Notes: generated from the sequence alone by a model not told the origin. A stretch of DNA of 64,000 bases from Anniella stebbinsi (GCA_029215795.1 JARDYH010000003.1:265269562-265333561), one strand, 5' to 3'. Shown: positions 31,200-42,204, counted from the stretch's first letter. Translations and numbers: made by a program.

Positions 31200-32001
31200 T
31201 TACTCATCTCTGTCACTTGAGGCTCAGGTGGCCTTGGTGGCATGGAGTACCTTCTACCAACTTTGGTTGGTGGCCCAGCTACGGACCTATCTGGACAGGG
31301 ATAACTTGGCTTCAGTTGTCTATGCTCTAGTAAAATCCAAGTTAGATTACTGCAATGCACTCCATGTGGGGCTGCCTTTGAAGACATTCAGAAGCTGCAT
31401 CTTGTGCAAAATGCAGTGGCCAGATTGGTGACCAGAAGTTTTGAACATATAAGACCAATTCTGGCCTGCTTGCATTGGCTGCCTGTACATTTCCGAGCCC
31501 GATTTAAGTTGCTGGTTTTAACCTATAAAGCCTTACACGGCTTGGGACCATAATACCTGATGGAATGCCTCTCCTAACATGAACCAACCTGTACACTATG
31601 CTCAACATCTAAGGTCCTCCTCTGGGTGCCTACTCTGAGGGAAGCTCGGAGGATGGCAACAAGGGAAAGGGTCTTCTCTGTGGTGGCCTCCCAATTATGG
31701 GATGATCTCCCCGGTGAGGCCCGCCTGGCGCCAACACTGTTATTCTCTTGGCGCCAGGTCAAAACTTTTCTTTTCTCCCAGACATTTTAATAGCTTAAGT
31801 TGAGGTTTTTAACTGAATTTTTGGCCAGGTGTAAAAGTGTAAAATGTTTTAAATATCAACTGTTTTTATGTTTTATGCTTTTAAGTTTTGTATATTGACT
31901 TTTCAATGTTCAATCTTTTAAAATTTTGTAAACCACTCAGAGAGCTTTGGCTATAAAGCGGTATATAAATGTAATTAATTATTATTATTATTATTATTAT
32001 T

Positions 32002-32030
<29 letters not shown>
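31200..32030 (+). mobile_element. L2-type LINE 3' end (second subfamily) with (ATT)n tail
   Basis: Translated blocks include SKLDYCNALHVGLPLKTFR, CKMQWPDW-type frameshifted sequence, HWLPVHFRARFKLLVLTYKA and CCLPIMG-type remnants of the L2 ORF2 C-terminus. The 3' UTR ends TTTGGCTATAAAGCGGTATA followed by ATT/AAT units (31976-32029). It is a sister copy of 20440-20806. Stop codons and frameshifts make it inactive. Confidence 0.8.
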
Positions 32031-32032
<2 letters not shown>

Positions 32033-32560
32033 TTGTGGCTGCCCCTGCTACCTTCAAGATAGCCCTCTCCACCAGTTTGGGCATGTATAAAAGCTTCTAC
32101 CCATGTTCATCCTGGCACCAAGTTTACATGTCACACAAGTGATGTCTGATCCCTGGGCGATCAGTTATTTTATAAAACAAAACAAAAAAATACAGCAACA
32201 TTAAGATGGTGAGGAGGAGGAGGAGGAGGAGGAGGAGGAGGAGGGGAAATGTAATTTTCATGGCATATTCATTCCTGGACCATGGCCATTATTTGAGAAA
32301 TACCTAGTTAATCATAGGCTCTCATCCCTCCCTGGATTTATACTAGTCAGGGAAAGGCAAGAGACATTCTGAAAGGAAGAAGCTACATGAGCAGAAAGAA
32401 CCAAAACATGAAATTTGATGTCTGTGAAGCTTGGTCTGCATTGAGATTCTTCTTTTTAAGGGTCCCAGACCCTATGAACATGACAGGCAGGATCCAAAGT
32501 GGCAGGGTGTTGTTCCACTCATGTGTGGGGCCTTTGACCCACTGAAAAGCTCCCTGCCCA
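32031..32560. other. Unassigned sequence with (GGA)n
   Basis: A GGA/GAG array lies at about 32211-32243. No gene recognised. Confidence 0.35.
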
Positions 32561-32574
32561 AGCTGGGAGAAGCC

Positions 32575-32601
32575 ACATGAAGGAGGCGGGTAAGAAATAA
32601 A

Positions 32602-32635
<34 letters not shown>
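32575..32635 (+). mobile_element. L2-type 3' terminus with (TTA)n tail
   Basis: GAAGGAGGCGGGTAAGAAAT then about 11 TTA units. It directly abuts the next L2 copy, giving a head-to-tail arrangement. Confidence 0.6.
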
Positions 32636-33975
32636 CAGGGCAGGATACGGAGTTGAGACCGCTTTGGTCGCCTTAGTGGATGATCTACGCCTTAGTATTG
32701 ACAGGGGGAGTGTGTCCCTGCTGGTACTTCTGGACCTCTCAGCGGCTTTCGATACCATCGACCCTGGTATCCTTCTGGAGCGCCTGGGGGAATTGGGAAT
32801 CGGGGGCACTGTGCTTCAGTGGTTCCGATCCTAACTCTCGGGCAGGTTCCAGATGGTGATGCTTGGGGATAGCTGCTCTTCAAAAAAGGAGTTGCTATGT
32901 GGTGTTCCACAAGGTGCCATCCTTTCCCCAATGCTGTTTAACATTTACATGAAACCGCTGGGAGAGATCATCCGGAGGCATGGGGTGGGGTGCTATCAAT
33001 ACGCTGATGACACCCAAATATATTTCTCTATGCCTTCGACAACATCGTCAGCTAAGGATTGTGTGTCTCCTCTGAATGAATGCTTGGAGGCGGTAATGGG
33101 CTGGATGAGGAAAAACAAACTGAAGCTGAATCCAGACAAGACGGAGGTGCTCACTGACAAAGGCCCCAACCTGGGTCTGGAGGTGTGTCAACCAGTTCTG
33201 GATGGGGTTACACCCCCCCCCGAAAGATTGTGTTCGCAGCTTGGGGGTACTCCTGGATCCGTCGCTCCAAATGACAGCTCAGATTGATGCGACGGCCAGG
33301 AGTGCCTACTATCAGCTTCGGCTGATACGCCAGCTGCGCGCCTTCCTAGAGTTGGAAGACCTAAAGACGGTAGTGCATGTGCTGGTAACTTCGAGGCTCG
33401 ACTTCTGCAATGTGCTGTACATAGGGCTACCTTTGCGCCTAGTCCGGAAACTTCAACTAGTTCAAAATATGGCAGCCAGGTTGGTCACCGGTACACCTAG
33501 GGGTGATCACATCACACCAGTTTTAAAATCGCTTCATTGGCTGCCAATTAGTTTCCGGGCGAAGTATAAAGTGTTGGTTATTACCTTTAAAGCCCTACAT
33601 GGTTTGGGTCCAGGTTACCTATGGGATCGCCTTCTCCCGTACAATCCGCCCTGCACACTTAGGTCCTCTGGGAAGAACTTACTCAAGTCAGCCAGAACTA
33701 GGCTGACGAGTGTTACCCAGAGGACCTTCTCTTCCATCGCTCCCAGACTATGGAATGGTCTGCCGGAGGAGATTAGACAAATTAGCAGTCTTCATGAATT
33801 TAAGAGAGTCATGAAGACTGCTCTCTTCCGGCAGGCCTATCCAGATGAATTTTAAGATGTTTTTAATGATGTATTTTTTCTTGTTTTTTTAAAATTTTAA
33901 CTGTTGTGATTTTTGTGTTTTATATTGTTGTTGTTCCCCGCCTCGATCCGGAGGGAGAGGCGGGTTATAAATAAA

Positions 33976-34007
<32 letters not shown>
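32636..34007 (+). mobile_element. L2-type LINE, 5' truncated, with recognisable reverse transcriptase
   Basis: The best preserved LINE in the window. Two frames (32853-33287 and 33202-33855) plus an upstream segment from about 32640 give ordered polymerase motifs: LLVLLDLSAAFDTIDPGIL (motif A), GVPQGAILSPMLFNIYM (motif B), YADDTQIYFS (catalytic YADD, motif C) and LNPDKTEVL (motif D). The C-terminal region follows with KLQLVQNMAARLVTGTPRGD, ITPVLKSLHWLPISF and APRLWNGLPEEIRQ. A stop lies in the segment after motif A (near 32834) and the frame shifts at a C run (33213-33221). The 3' UTR ends CCCGCCTCGATCCGG and (ATT)n at 33979-34007. The endonuclease and ORF1 are missing, so the copy is dead. 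Confidence 0.9.
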
Positions 34008-34009
<2 letters not shown>

Positions 34010-34449
34010 CCTCTCAGATGTCTGTGTGGCTTATAGTTTGTGTGTGTGTGTTGGATCCTGAACAATGATGTTATTCCTTTAGAACCTAATGTGAATATTC
34101 ACTGTCCAATCGATGAGAATCCACATGGGAAGAATCCTTGATATGTTCCTGGATCTGCGTGGGTAGAAACAGCTGATAAGTCATTTTCGAGGGAGAGCAG
34201 GGGGTCAGATTAGTACACATAGGGATTTTGCAAGTGCCCAACTGGGTCCAGGAGTCCAATGGACTCTCCCGCGTCAGCCCCCCTGAACCCAACTCACTGG
34301 GCCGTGGCATGTTTGCGGCCTGACAGAGGCTCGGTAGCTGTCTGCCTTGGTCCAGTGACTCCATTGTTGTGCACATTGAAGGCTCCAATTATTGTGTGTC
34401 TCCTACCTTTCATAAATGGTGGCCATAAAGGCCCAATATACTCAAGATT
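34008..34449. other. Unassigned sequence
   Basis: A short (GT)n at 34038-34051. No gene recognised. Confidence 0.3.
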
Positions 34450-34672
34450 AAGGGTGTGAATGCTCCTTTACGGATGCCATTCATGCAAGATAGGAGATAT
34501 GCAATTTCCGAAGCCTCCATTGTATGCAGCAATGGAGGCTCTGGAGATGGTGGATGGGCTCGCAGGCTCATTGGGTGCTCACCAAGCTGTGAAGAAACTT
34601 ACAAGAGCCATGAGCGCAGGGGGTGGCGGCTTGGCAAGCATCCGATGCGGGTGATTCCATCCATCCCTAAGT
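34450..34672. repeat. Possible hAT-like MITE
   Basis: AAGGGTGTGAATGCTCC at one end and GATTCCATCCATCCCTAA at the other are roughly inverse, with GGATGCCATTC mirrored by GCATCCGATGC. There is an internal short hairpin GCCTCCATTG / CAATGGAGGC (34519-34547). No target duplication. Confidence 0.35.
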
Positions 34673-34699
34673 ACATGTTCACGTGTGTGTAGTAGTTGG

Positions 34700-36526
34700 A
34701 TCTGGTCATGTATTTTTGAGGGAGAGTGCTTTAAAAAACACCCTTCCCCTGAAATACTCCAGATTCATTTGCAACAGAGCCCACTTATCAACATTAACTT
34801 CTTTTTAAAAAGGCTCTTAATTTTTACGTTTAGCATTTTTGTTTCCCAAAGAATAGCAAAGCGATTTACTTGAGCTTGAGAAATAATATCTACCCAATGA
34901 CAAATATCCTTGGCAGAACGGCAGAACGGGAAAAGAACACCTAAAACCCGCGTACGCACAGTTGTGTGTCTATACATGTCTGTCTGTCTCTATATCTATG
35001 TATAGAAATAGGTATGGTGCATTATTTATTGCTGGGTAAATAAATAATAATAATATTAATAATAAAGAACAAACCAACCAAACAATGCAAAGGTCTAGAA
35101 TGGAAGAACAAGAGAACGGAATCTGTTTGTCACGCCAGATTTAATTTTTGTTATTGACATCTTTTAGTGGTATTTTGATGCCTGTAATTAAATTGCTAAT
35201 TACGTGTCTCTGTTGCGGTGGTCATGGTTTTATTACTTAATTGCGGCAAGTTTTCCTCTCGCCTCTAACACTATTTGTTTAACCTCCGTGAATGTTGCTC
35301 TCGTGTTATTTTCCATATGCTAAGGCTTCGATACGGTGCGACTGACGGCTGCGGCGTACCCAGAATCAAAGCAGTTCAGAGTTCTTTAACATAAATTACA
35401 TTTTGTTTTGTGCCAAAGAAATCCAGAATAACGCGAGAAGGGGAGGGCATGATGGGAAAAAAGAGCAGTCTTTAAACAATAAATATAAAGGTGAGCATAC
35501 ACAAAGAGTGGGGGAAATTAGACAACTACAGCACAGTCCAAAACAGAAGGGTGAACTGGCCTGAGGGAATATGAAAATGAATGTAGACTTTTTTTGCATT
35601 GATTCTTCATGTTTGCTTTTGTGTATTTTTTTAAAAACACACACACACACATTTGATAATGTGAGGTAAAATTCCATCACCTCTGCTCTTTCTTATCCCT
35701 TTTCCCTTACTTCTGAATTTTGGGTTGTTTGTTTGTTTCCTTTGTCAGTCCATTTCAATGCGTTCATTAATTTTTTTCCCCCTCATTGGTGTTATTTTAT
35801 GCAAACCACGAGACATTTTTTTCATCTTCCCTCGCCGAAGATTGCCTCTTTATTTTATTTTGAAATATTTGTATATTTATTTCATTAAATGAGATAATGC
35901 TTTTTCTTATTAACATAATTTCCAGTACATTAAACATATTTCTCCACAGACAGAAAAGAGGAATCAAATTAAATGACAGTTAAATCACTCGCAGCCATTT
36001 CAACTGTTAAAAGAAATAAAAATGCTTCTGTTCCCCCCCCCCTTTTGAGATCATGAGATGGGTGCCGTAAAGGGAAATAAAATACTAAAGGCAAAGGAGG
36101 GGAAACATAAAGAAATAATGACTGACTTACTGCAGTAATACCACTGAGAGGAGGGGAAAATTGCTACAAATGAAAGGGAAAAAAATAATATAGCTGTTTT
36201 GAAAGTTATCAAAATTCATTTTTTATTGATGAGGTCCATGCAATTCTAATACTAAGTAAATGGCAAAGAGGGGAAAAAAATCAATGCCATAAATACTGGG
36301 TGCTGAAAGGAGAAATAAATACTTGGTGTTTGGAGGGCTATTATTCTAAATAGCTTTAATTTTTAAATAATTTATACCTCAACATATATAACTGGGGGGG
36401 GGGAAGAGGAATATAACAAAGACTCCTAGTTCCATTCTTTAAAACTGATCAGAAATATAAAATAATGTAGTAACATGTGTCTTGGGCATGTGATATTTTG
36501 AAAGGAGGTTCTCTGTGTTTATGTGC
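34700..36526. promoter_or_regulatory. Repeat-poor AT-rich block, candidate conserved non-coding DNA
   Basis: The longest stretch without recognisable repeats. 35140-35400 contains several homeodomain-like cores close together (CTGTAATTAAATTGCTAATT, TTATTACTTAATTGCGG) and unusual CpG-containing sequence (GCTTCGATACGGTGCGACTG) that would be expected to erode in neutral methylated DNA. Further AT-rich sequence runs to 36360. Minor low-complexity tracts: (AC)n at about 35636-35650, C-run near 36035, G-run near 36395. No open frame of note. An enhancer-type element is plausible but untested. Confidence 0.35.
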
Positions 36527-36847
36527 TAGGCTGACCATATGAAAAGGAGGACAGAGCTCATGTAACTTTAACAGTTGTAGAGAAAAGAGAATTTCAGCCA
36601 GTGTCATTTGTATGCAATTAGTTCCTGGTGATATTCCCTCTTCATCACAACAGTTAAAGGTGCAGGCACTATACTAGAGTGACCATATACAAAAGAAGGC
36701 AGGGCCCCTGCAACTTTAACAGGTGTGATGAAGAGGGAATTTCACCAGGAACTAATTGCACACAAATGATACTAGCTGGAATTCCCTTTTCTCTGCAACT
36801 GTTAAAGTTACATGAGCCCTGTCCTCCTTTTCATATGGTCAGCGTAT
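36527..36847. mobile_element. Palindromic hAT-like MITE (type a ends)
   Basis: TAGGCTGACCATATGAAAAG at the left and CTTTTCATATGGTCAGCGTA at the right. The flanks TTATGTGC (36519-36526) and TTATGTCC (36848-36855) match at 7 of 8. Mirrored halves. Confidence 0.9.
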
Positions 36848-37184
36848 TTATGTCCAGCACTGAGTTGCTCTCCTATTATTTTTAAAGTAGAACTCATGAA
36901 GTAGAACTCATGAAAAGGCTATAGATAAACTTTAGGGGCTTATACAATGGCTGAATCCCTTAGAAATACCCTTAAAGATGGTGTACTGTCCGTCACAATT
37001 TGGTGGAGCCCAGAATGACCCACTGCAGACTGTGCACTCATATTATTTGCTAGATCCTTTCCTGTGAAATATTTAGGTTCTTAATGGATGCTAGGAGCCA
37101 TTTGCTGAAGGTGAGTAGCGACACCTGAGTTGCTGCACCCTTCACTGTGAACTAGCCTGGTTTTCAAAAACGTTCAGAAGCTAG

Positions 37185-37335
37185 AGTGATGGCCACCATC
37201 TTGGATGGCTTTAAAGGGGGATTAAACAAATTCATAGTGGCAACTAGTCAAGATGGCAATATTCTACCTGCAGCATAATTTCAATACCTGTTGCTGGGCA
37301 ACATGAACAGGATGGTGCTTTTGAACTCACATTGT
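37185..37335 (+). mobile_element. L3-like LINE 3' fragment, diverged
   Basis: ATGGCCACCATCTTGGATGG, GGGATTAAACAAATTCATAG and CCTGTTGCTGGGCAACATG match the L3-like ORF2 end and UTR. Confidence 0.7.
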
Positions 37336-37344
37336 CAAAATTCA

Positions 37345-37930
37345 TACATTTCTTCATAAACGGGCTGGAAAAAACAAGAGGTCTTTTGTTTTAACTGAAT
37401 GTGAGAAAAGCCAAAATGACAAGAGATGGATGAGAATTTATGTCAGCATGTCCCATTCAAAGTTCTGAACAGGAGCATGAGCGCATGTCTGCTGAAAATA
37501 CTAATGCATTGTCAAACGCGTGCTCACATTCGTCTCATTGCTAGTTCAGTTTGCACAAATGTCCTAATTTGCGCAAATTTTCTCAATAGACTAAAATCAG
37601 TCCTGTTTTAGTTTATGGAGGAAATTTGTGCAAATTTTGGCAAATTTGTGAAAATCTCCCATTCGTTCTCGGCACTGCAAGTTTCTTCGCTGCGTCAAGT
37701 GAGCAGCGATTTCAAACTCAGATGGGAATTGGGCATGAGGCGAGCAGCAAAACAAGGTTCAGATAATTCTAGTGATTTCAAACATCACTCACTGGCCCAT
37801 CCCCAAAACTGACAAAATGCAGCTTTTGGACTCGAGCTTACAAGCTCCATTCATACTGTAGAACTCTTTCTTCTTCACAAATTTTAAGATGGGAGTTAAC
37901 AGAATCAGTGTGGTCTTTGACCAAGGTGCT
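37345..37930 (-). repeat. AT-rich dispersed repeat fragments, otherwise unassigned
   Basis: TTCTTCATAAACGGGCTGG resembles an inverted phrase of 28459-28970. Further right are short repeated phrases GCAAATTTT and GCGCAAATTT. No gene seen. Confidence 0.35.
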
Positions 37931-37935
37931 CTTAA

Positions 37936-38560
37936 CTTAAGCGCTGGTAACTTCGAGGCTCGACTTCTGCAATGCGCTGTACATAGGGCTACCTTTGTGC
38001 CTAGTCTGGAAACTTCAACTAGTTCAAAATATGGCAGCCAGGTTGGTCACCGGAACACCTAGAGGTGACCATGTTACACCAATTTTAAAATCACTTCACT
38101 GGCTGCCAATTAGTTTCCGGGTGAAGTTTAAAGTGTTGGTCATTGCCTTTAAAGCCGTTCATGGTTTGGGTCCAGGTTACCTGTGGGATCACCTTCCCCG
38201 TACAATCCGCCCCACACACTCAGGTACTCTGGGAAGAATTTACTTCAGACAGCCAAAACTAGGCTGACAACCATTACCCAGAGGACCTTTTCTTCTGCCG
38301 CTCCCAGACTGTGGAATGGCCTGCCGGGAGAGATTTGTCAACTTAACAGTCTCTCTGAATTTAAAAAAGCTATAAAGACTGATCTCTTCTGGCAGGCCTA
38401 CCTAGTTGAATTTTAAGATGTTTGATTGTTATTTTAATAATGAATTTGCTTTATGTTTTTAATCAATTTTATGTATTTTATACTATTTTGTTGTCAATGT
38501 TGGTCCCCACCTCGATCCAGAGGGAGAAGTGAGTAAGAAATAAATTTATTATAATTATAA
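37936..38560 (+). mobile_element. L2-type LINE 3' end, sister of 32636-34007
   Basis: It starts within GCTGGTAACTTCGAGGCTCG, aligning with the copy above from its equivalent codon onwards. Frames 37995-38267 and 38183-38416 give KLQLVQNMAARLVTGTPRGD and APRLWNGLPGEICQ. A single frameshift lies near 38195. It ends CCCCACCTCGATCCAGAG and an ATAATT tail. Confidence 0.85.
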
Positions 38561-38574
38561 TTATAATTATTTTC

Positions 38575-39200
38575 TATGCATATTTAATGCATGAGCAATT
38601 ATTGTTAATTCGGAGCAAATAAGGATATCTTTGTATTTTCTTCAGAATGCCTTGATCCAAAGCTTTGCTTATCAATTTGCGTAAAGATTCCCTTGACAAA
38701 AGGCTATTTATCTCCTGAAAGCCTTTGGGATCTTTGTGAATACAGTTATACAAACCTCTGTATGTGATGTTAGGTGGTGGGTCTCTTCAACAGGGATTGG
38801 TTAGAGTTTTGTTTCGGTTTTGCTTTTGGTAAAAATGTCCCAAAATTCTGAATATTTGAGACAAAAAGAATTTCAGATAAAAAATGTGAATGTGGGAGAA
38901 ACCAAACTTACAGATTTGTCTAGCCAAGCAGGGGCTTTTGAGTCCTTAGCCCCTAAAATTATGAGTTTGAGTCCTTGTGTAATCAGCCATGTTTATGGTT
39001 CTGAATTAGACTTGGAAGCTCTTTTTCTGTCATGCTCCTTATTCAAGTTGAGAATCACTCTACTGTTTGGCCTGTGCAGATGAATGAGAAGTTCACTCAG
39101 TTCAACTTGTGATTAGACCTTACCCAAATTCACAAATGGCTTCATAAACAGGGCGGGAAAGGGGGGGACTTGAGATGTAAACAAAATGTAAAGTTGGGCT
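38575..39200 (-). repeat. Dispersed repeat, inverted copy of 28459-30185
   Basis: 38575-38790 is the inverse of 29957-30185, about 38780-38850 the inverse of 29560-29642, and 39040-39175 the inverse of 28830-28965. It lacks the two MITEs found in the other copy. A homopolymer G run lies near 39161. Confidence 0.6.
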
Positions 39201-39285
39201 AAAACGAAGCTCACAGATTCATCTGGCCATGTCTCATAGGCACCTGGTTGGCTGCTGTAAGAAGAGAACGGTGGACTAGACAGGC
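39201..39285 (+). mobile_element. Possible L3-like LINE UTR remnant
   Basis: CACCTGGTTGGCTGCTG and AGAACGGTGGACTAGAC resemble the L3-like 3' UTR; heavily diverged. Confidence 0.35.
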
Positions 39286-39293
39286 CTTTAGAA

Positions 39294-40282
39294 TAGGGTG
39301 ACCAGATGGCCCCGGGTTTCCCGGTCCTAACCGGGAAACCTGGGGCGAACCGGGCCAACCGGGGGGTGGCGGGGGCAAACTGGGGCGGCGGGGGGGGTCA
39401 CGCAGCGGTGGCAGGAGGCGGGCCGGCGGTGCAGGGCAGGAGGTGCGAGGCGGGCGGCGCGAGGCACTTACCTGCTGGGGCGTCCCTCCGGCGCTCTGAA
39501 TCTACTGAGAAACAGGCTTTGCGGCCTGTCCCTCAGTAGCGCGCCGGGTCATCACCCGGCGCGCTACTGAGAGACAGGCCAGAAAGCCTGTTTCTCAGTA
39601 GATTCCGAGCACCGGAGGGAAGCGGACGCCCCAGCAGGTAAGGAGCGTGGGGCGGGCGGCGCGGGTGGGGGAGCGGCGCAGTGAGGGGGCGGCGCAGCGT
39701 GGGGCGTGGGGGGCGGCGCGGGGGCGGCGCGGCACCGGGGGGCGGTGCGGGGGCAGCGCGGCTCGCCATGGGTACGTGGGGCGGGGGGGCGGCACGGCGT
39801 GGGGGCGGCACAGCGCGGGGGCGGCGTGGCGTGGCGCGGGGGCGTGGGGCATGGGGGGCGGGGCGGGGGCGCGGGGCGGGGGGCAGCACGGCACGGGTGG
39901 GGGGAGCGGCGCGGGGGCGCGGCGCGGGTGGGGCGGGCGGCCTGCGCAGGGCGGGCGGCGGCGCGAGGCATGCGGGCGGGTGGGTGGGGGGGTGCGAGGC
40001 ACTTACCTGCTGGGGCTTCCCTCCGGTGCTCAGAATCACCCGGTGCACTACTGAGAGACAGGCCAGGAAGCCTGTTTCTCAGTAGATTCCGAGCACCGGA
40101 GGGAAGCGGACGCCCCAGCAGGTAAGGAGCGCGTGGCGGGTGGCGTGGCGCAGGGGGGCGGCGCGGGGCGGGGGGCGGCACGGGGGGGGGCAGCGCGGGG
40201 CCGGTACGGGCGCATGGTGGGGGGTTTGTTTTGGGTGGCGCGGGGGGACTGGGATTTTGGTTCTCAAAATCTGGTCACCCTA
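39294..40282. mobile_element. GC-rich non-autonomous hAT-like element
   Basis: 989 bp. The ends TAGGGTGACCAGAT and ATCTGGTCACCCTA are perfectly inverse, and the flanks CTTTAGAA (39286-39293) and CTTTAGTA (40283-40290) match at 7 of 8. The interior is extremely GC- and CpG-rich (GGGCGGCG-type runs). It contains two copies of a palindrome-bearing block: CTTACCTGCTGGGGC ... GCCCCAGCAGGTAAG (39467-39641 and 40001-40124), each with a stem of CTACTGAGAGACAGGCC / CTGTTTCTCAGTAG type. The long Ala/Pro/Arg/Gly-rich frames on both strands come from the base composition and are not genes. Confidence 0.9.
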
Positions 40283-40359
40283 CTTTAGTATGAGGAAGCA
40301 CAACTCTTAGGTTCATTTCCAAAGATAGTTGACAGAAGTGAGAACTGAAACAGAGAAGC

Positions 40360-40530
40360 AGAAACTTATGTGAGAGCAAGCATGATATCGTGGAAAGGGT
40401 GCTGGACTTTGGCCACAAAGACCTAGGTTCAAAGTTTTACTTGCCATAAAGTTCAAAGAGTCAATCTTATTTATTTATTTATTTAATTTCATGCCCAATA
40501 GCTGAATTTCCCTGGGCGATTCACAGCGAT
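40360..40530 (+). repeat. tRNA-SINE-like fragment plus LINE tail fragment
   Basis: ATCGTGGAAAGGGTGCTGGA and GACCTAGGTTCAAAG resemble A- and B-box regions of the SINE family. An inverted tail TATTTATTTATTTAATTTC with GCCCAATAGCTGAA follows. Confidence 0.4.
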
Positions 40531-41194
40531 GATATCCATGGGCAGTATCCAATGGGACTATTGCCTGAGTTGCCCCTCCCACTAATCCCATTGCGCTTGC
40601 CCCAAACCTATCAGAAATGCTCGATTATAGGTCGGGATAGGTTTGTTGGAGTTCCCTTATGTGAGATCCACTGACATGCCCCGTTCCAAAAAAAAAAAAA
40701 AAATGAGCGTTTCTGCTTGTTTCCAGTTGCTCCTGAAGGTGTCAAATCTCTGTTGTGCCAGTGGTGGGTCTTGCTTGTGGAATGGGGTGCCCCATTGGAT
40801 ACAGCTCTCTAATATACAGAATGATAAAACATAAGATAAATCTTTTAAAAGTTTGAAAATACAGTCTTAGGCCAACCGTGATGTCTCAGCCTAAGCCACT
40901 ATGTTTATTGCTCTAGACCCTTGGAGGATGGACAAGATAAAATATAATGAAACAGTATTTTGCTGGGGTGGACCAATCAAGTCTGTAGGTTGGGGACTGA
41001 ATGTCTGAATACTTCCTGACATTCATTTCTCTTTGCTCTGCCACTGTTGTTCTTGGCACTAAGCTAGAGGAATCTGCGTTTCAGGCAGCCAATGAGGGGC
41101 ATTTTGCTTTGTTAATCAGCCTTGAGATGCTGTGGATTATGACGTTAAATGCAATTATATCTATACAGAGATCTGCCAAATCATTGTCCTCCAG
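40531..41194. other. Unassigned sequence
   Basis: A poly-A tract lies at about 40687-40703. No gene recognised. Confidence 0.3.

Positions 41195-41231
<37 letters not shown>
41195..41231. repeat. (TG)n microsatellite
   Basis: About 18 TG units. Confidence 0.95.
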
Positions 41232-41232
<1 letters not shown>

Positions 41233-41795
41233 ATTACTGGACATTGTATTCTTTAATAATAAGTAACCCAAAAATTATTCTGCATGTATCCAAATGAACT
41301 AAAGCATTTGGATTAATTGAAGGTTCCATTGGTTTTCATTTCTGGGTCTCAGAGCAATTGATTTCAAGTGAAAACACTGGATTGCAGAGGGAGCTTATGA
41401 ATAAACCTGGTTAAGGGGTAATGTGTGTAGTCTCTCTGCAAGCTCTGAAGGACTGAGCATTGTGAGGGAATGTCTTCCATCAGCTGAACCAGGTTGCTTC
41501 ATGCCCTCAAAATTTGCTCTGGTGGGCTGGGAAACCTTCCAAAACTTACCATTTGTTATACAGCTCATTCGGTGGGTATTTGACGTGTACGATCTGTACT
41601 GTTTGTGAACTGATATTATTGTATATGTATATCTTTTGGACTATGGTCTATTGATTTTCATAAAATTGAAATTTAATGTTTGGGTGGTTCACAAAAATTA
41701 AAACCACAAGGCACAGCATGAAATATAAATATATGGAAGCTTAAAACCACAATATAAAATTACGAACATTTATTTGTGCCTGTTTTTATAGGCTA
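41232..41795. other. Unassigned sequence
   Basis: No gene or repeat recognised. Confidence 0.3.
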
Positions 41796-42003
41796 CCTTC
41801 ATCACAACAGTTAAAGTTGCAGGCACTATCCTAGAGTGACCATATACAAAAGAAGGCAGGGCCGCTGCAACTTTAACTGTTGTGATGAAGAGGGAATTTC
41901 ACCAGGAACTAATTGCATACAAATGACACTGGCTGAAATTCCCTTTTTTCTACAACTGTTAAAGTTACATGAGCCCTGACCTGGATGTTATCTGGTCACC
42001 CTA
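41796..42003. mobile_element. Palindromic hAT-like MITE, left third missing
   Basis: It starts inside the family consensus at CTTCATCACAACAGTTAAAG and runs to a type b right end (GGATGTTATCTGGTCACCCTA region). The left terminus is deleted, so no target duplication can be read. Confidence 0.85.
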
Positions 42004-42104
42004 CTATAACTTTTTTTTGATGTGATGCCTGTGACAGATGAAACTAATGGAATAATTGTAACTTTTTCCTGTTCCCATAATCTTTAAGTTCCATAGCCAG
42101 TGGT

Positions 42105-42185
42105 ATATGTTGTTGTTGTTGTTGTTGTTTATTTATTTATTTATTTATTACATTTGTATACCGCCCCATAGCCGAAGCTCTCTGT
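42105..42185 (-). mobile_element. LINE 3' terminus, antisense, with (GTT)n and (TTTA)n
   Basis: TATTTATTTATTTATTACAT then GTATACCGCCCCATAGCCGA is an inverted L2-type tail. Confidence 0.6.
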
Positions 42186-42204
42186 TATTATTATTATTAA
42201 CATA

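Noticed and set aside
39306..40267. Long Pro/Arg/Ala- and Gly/Arg-rich open frames on both strands (up to 205 codons)
   Set aside because: All frames are open together because stops are rare in GC-rich DNA; the region is a hAT-like element with inverted ends and target duplication.
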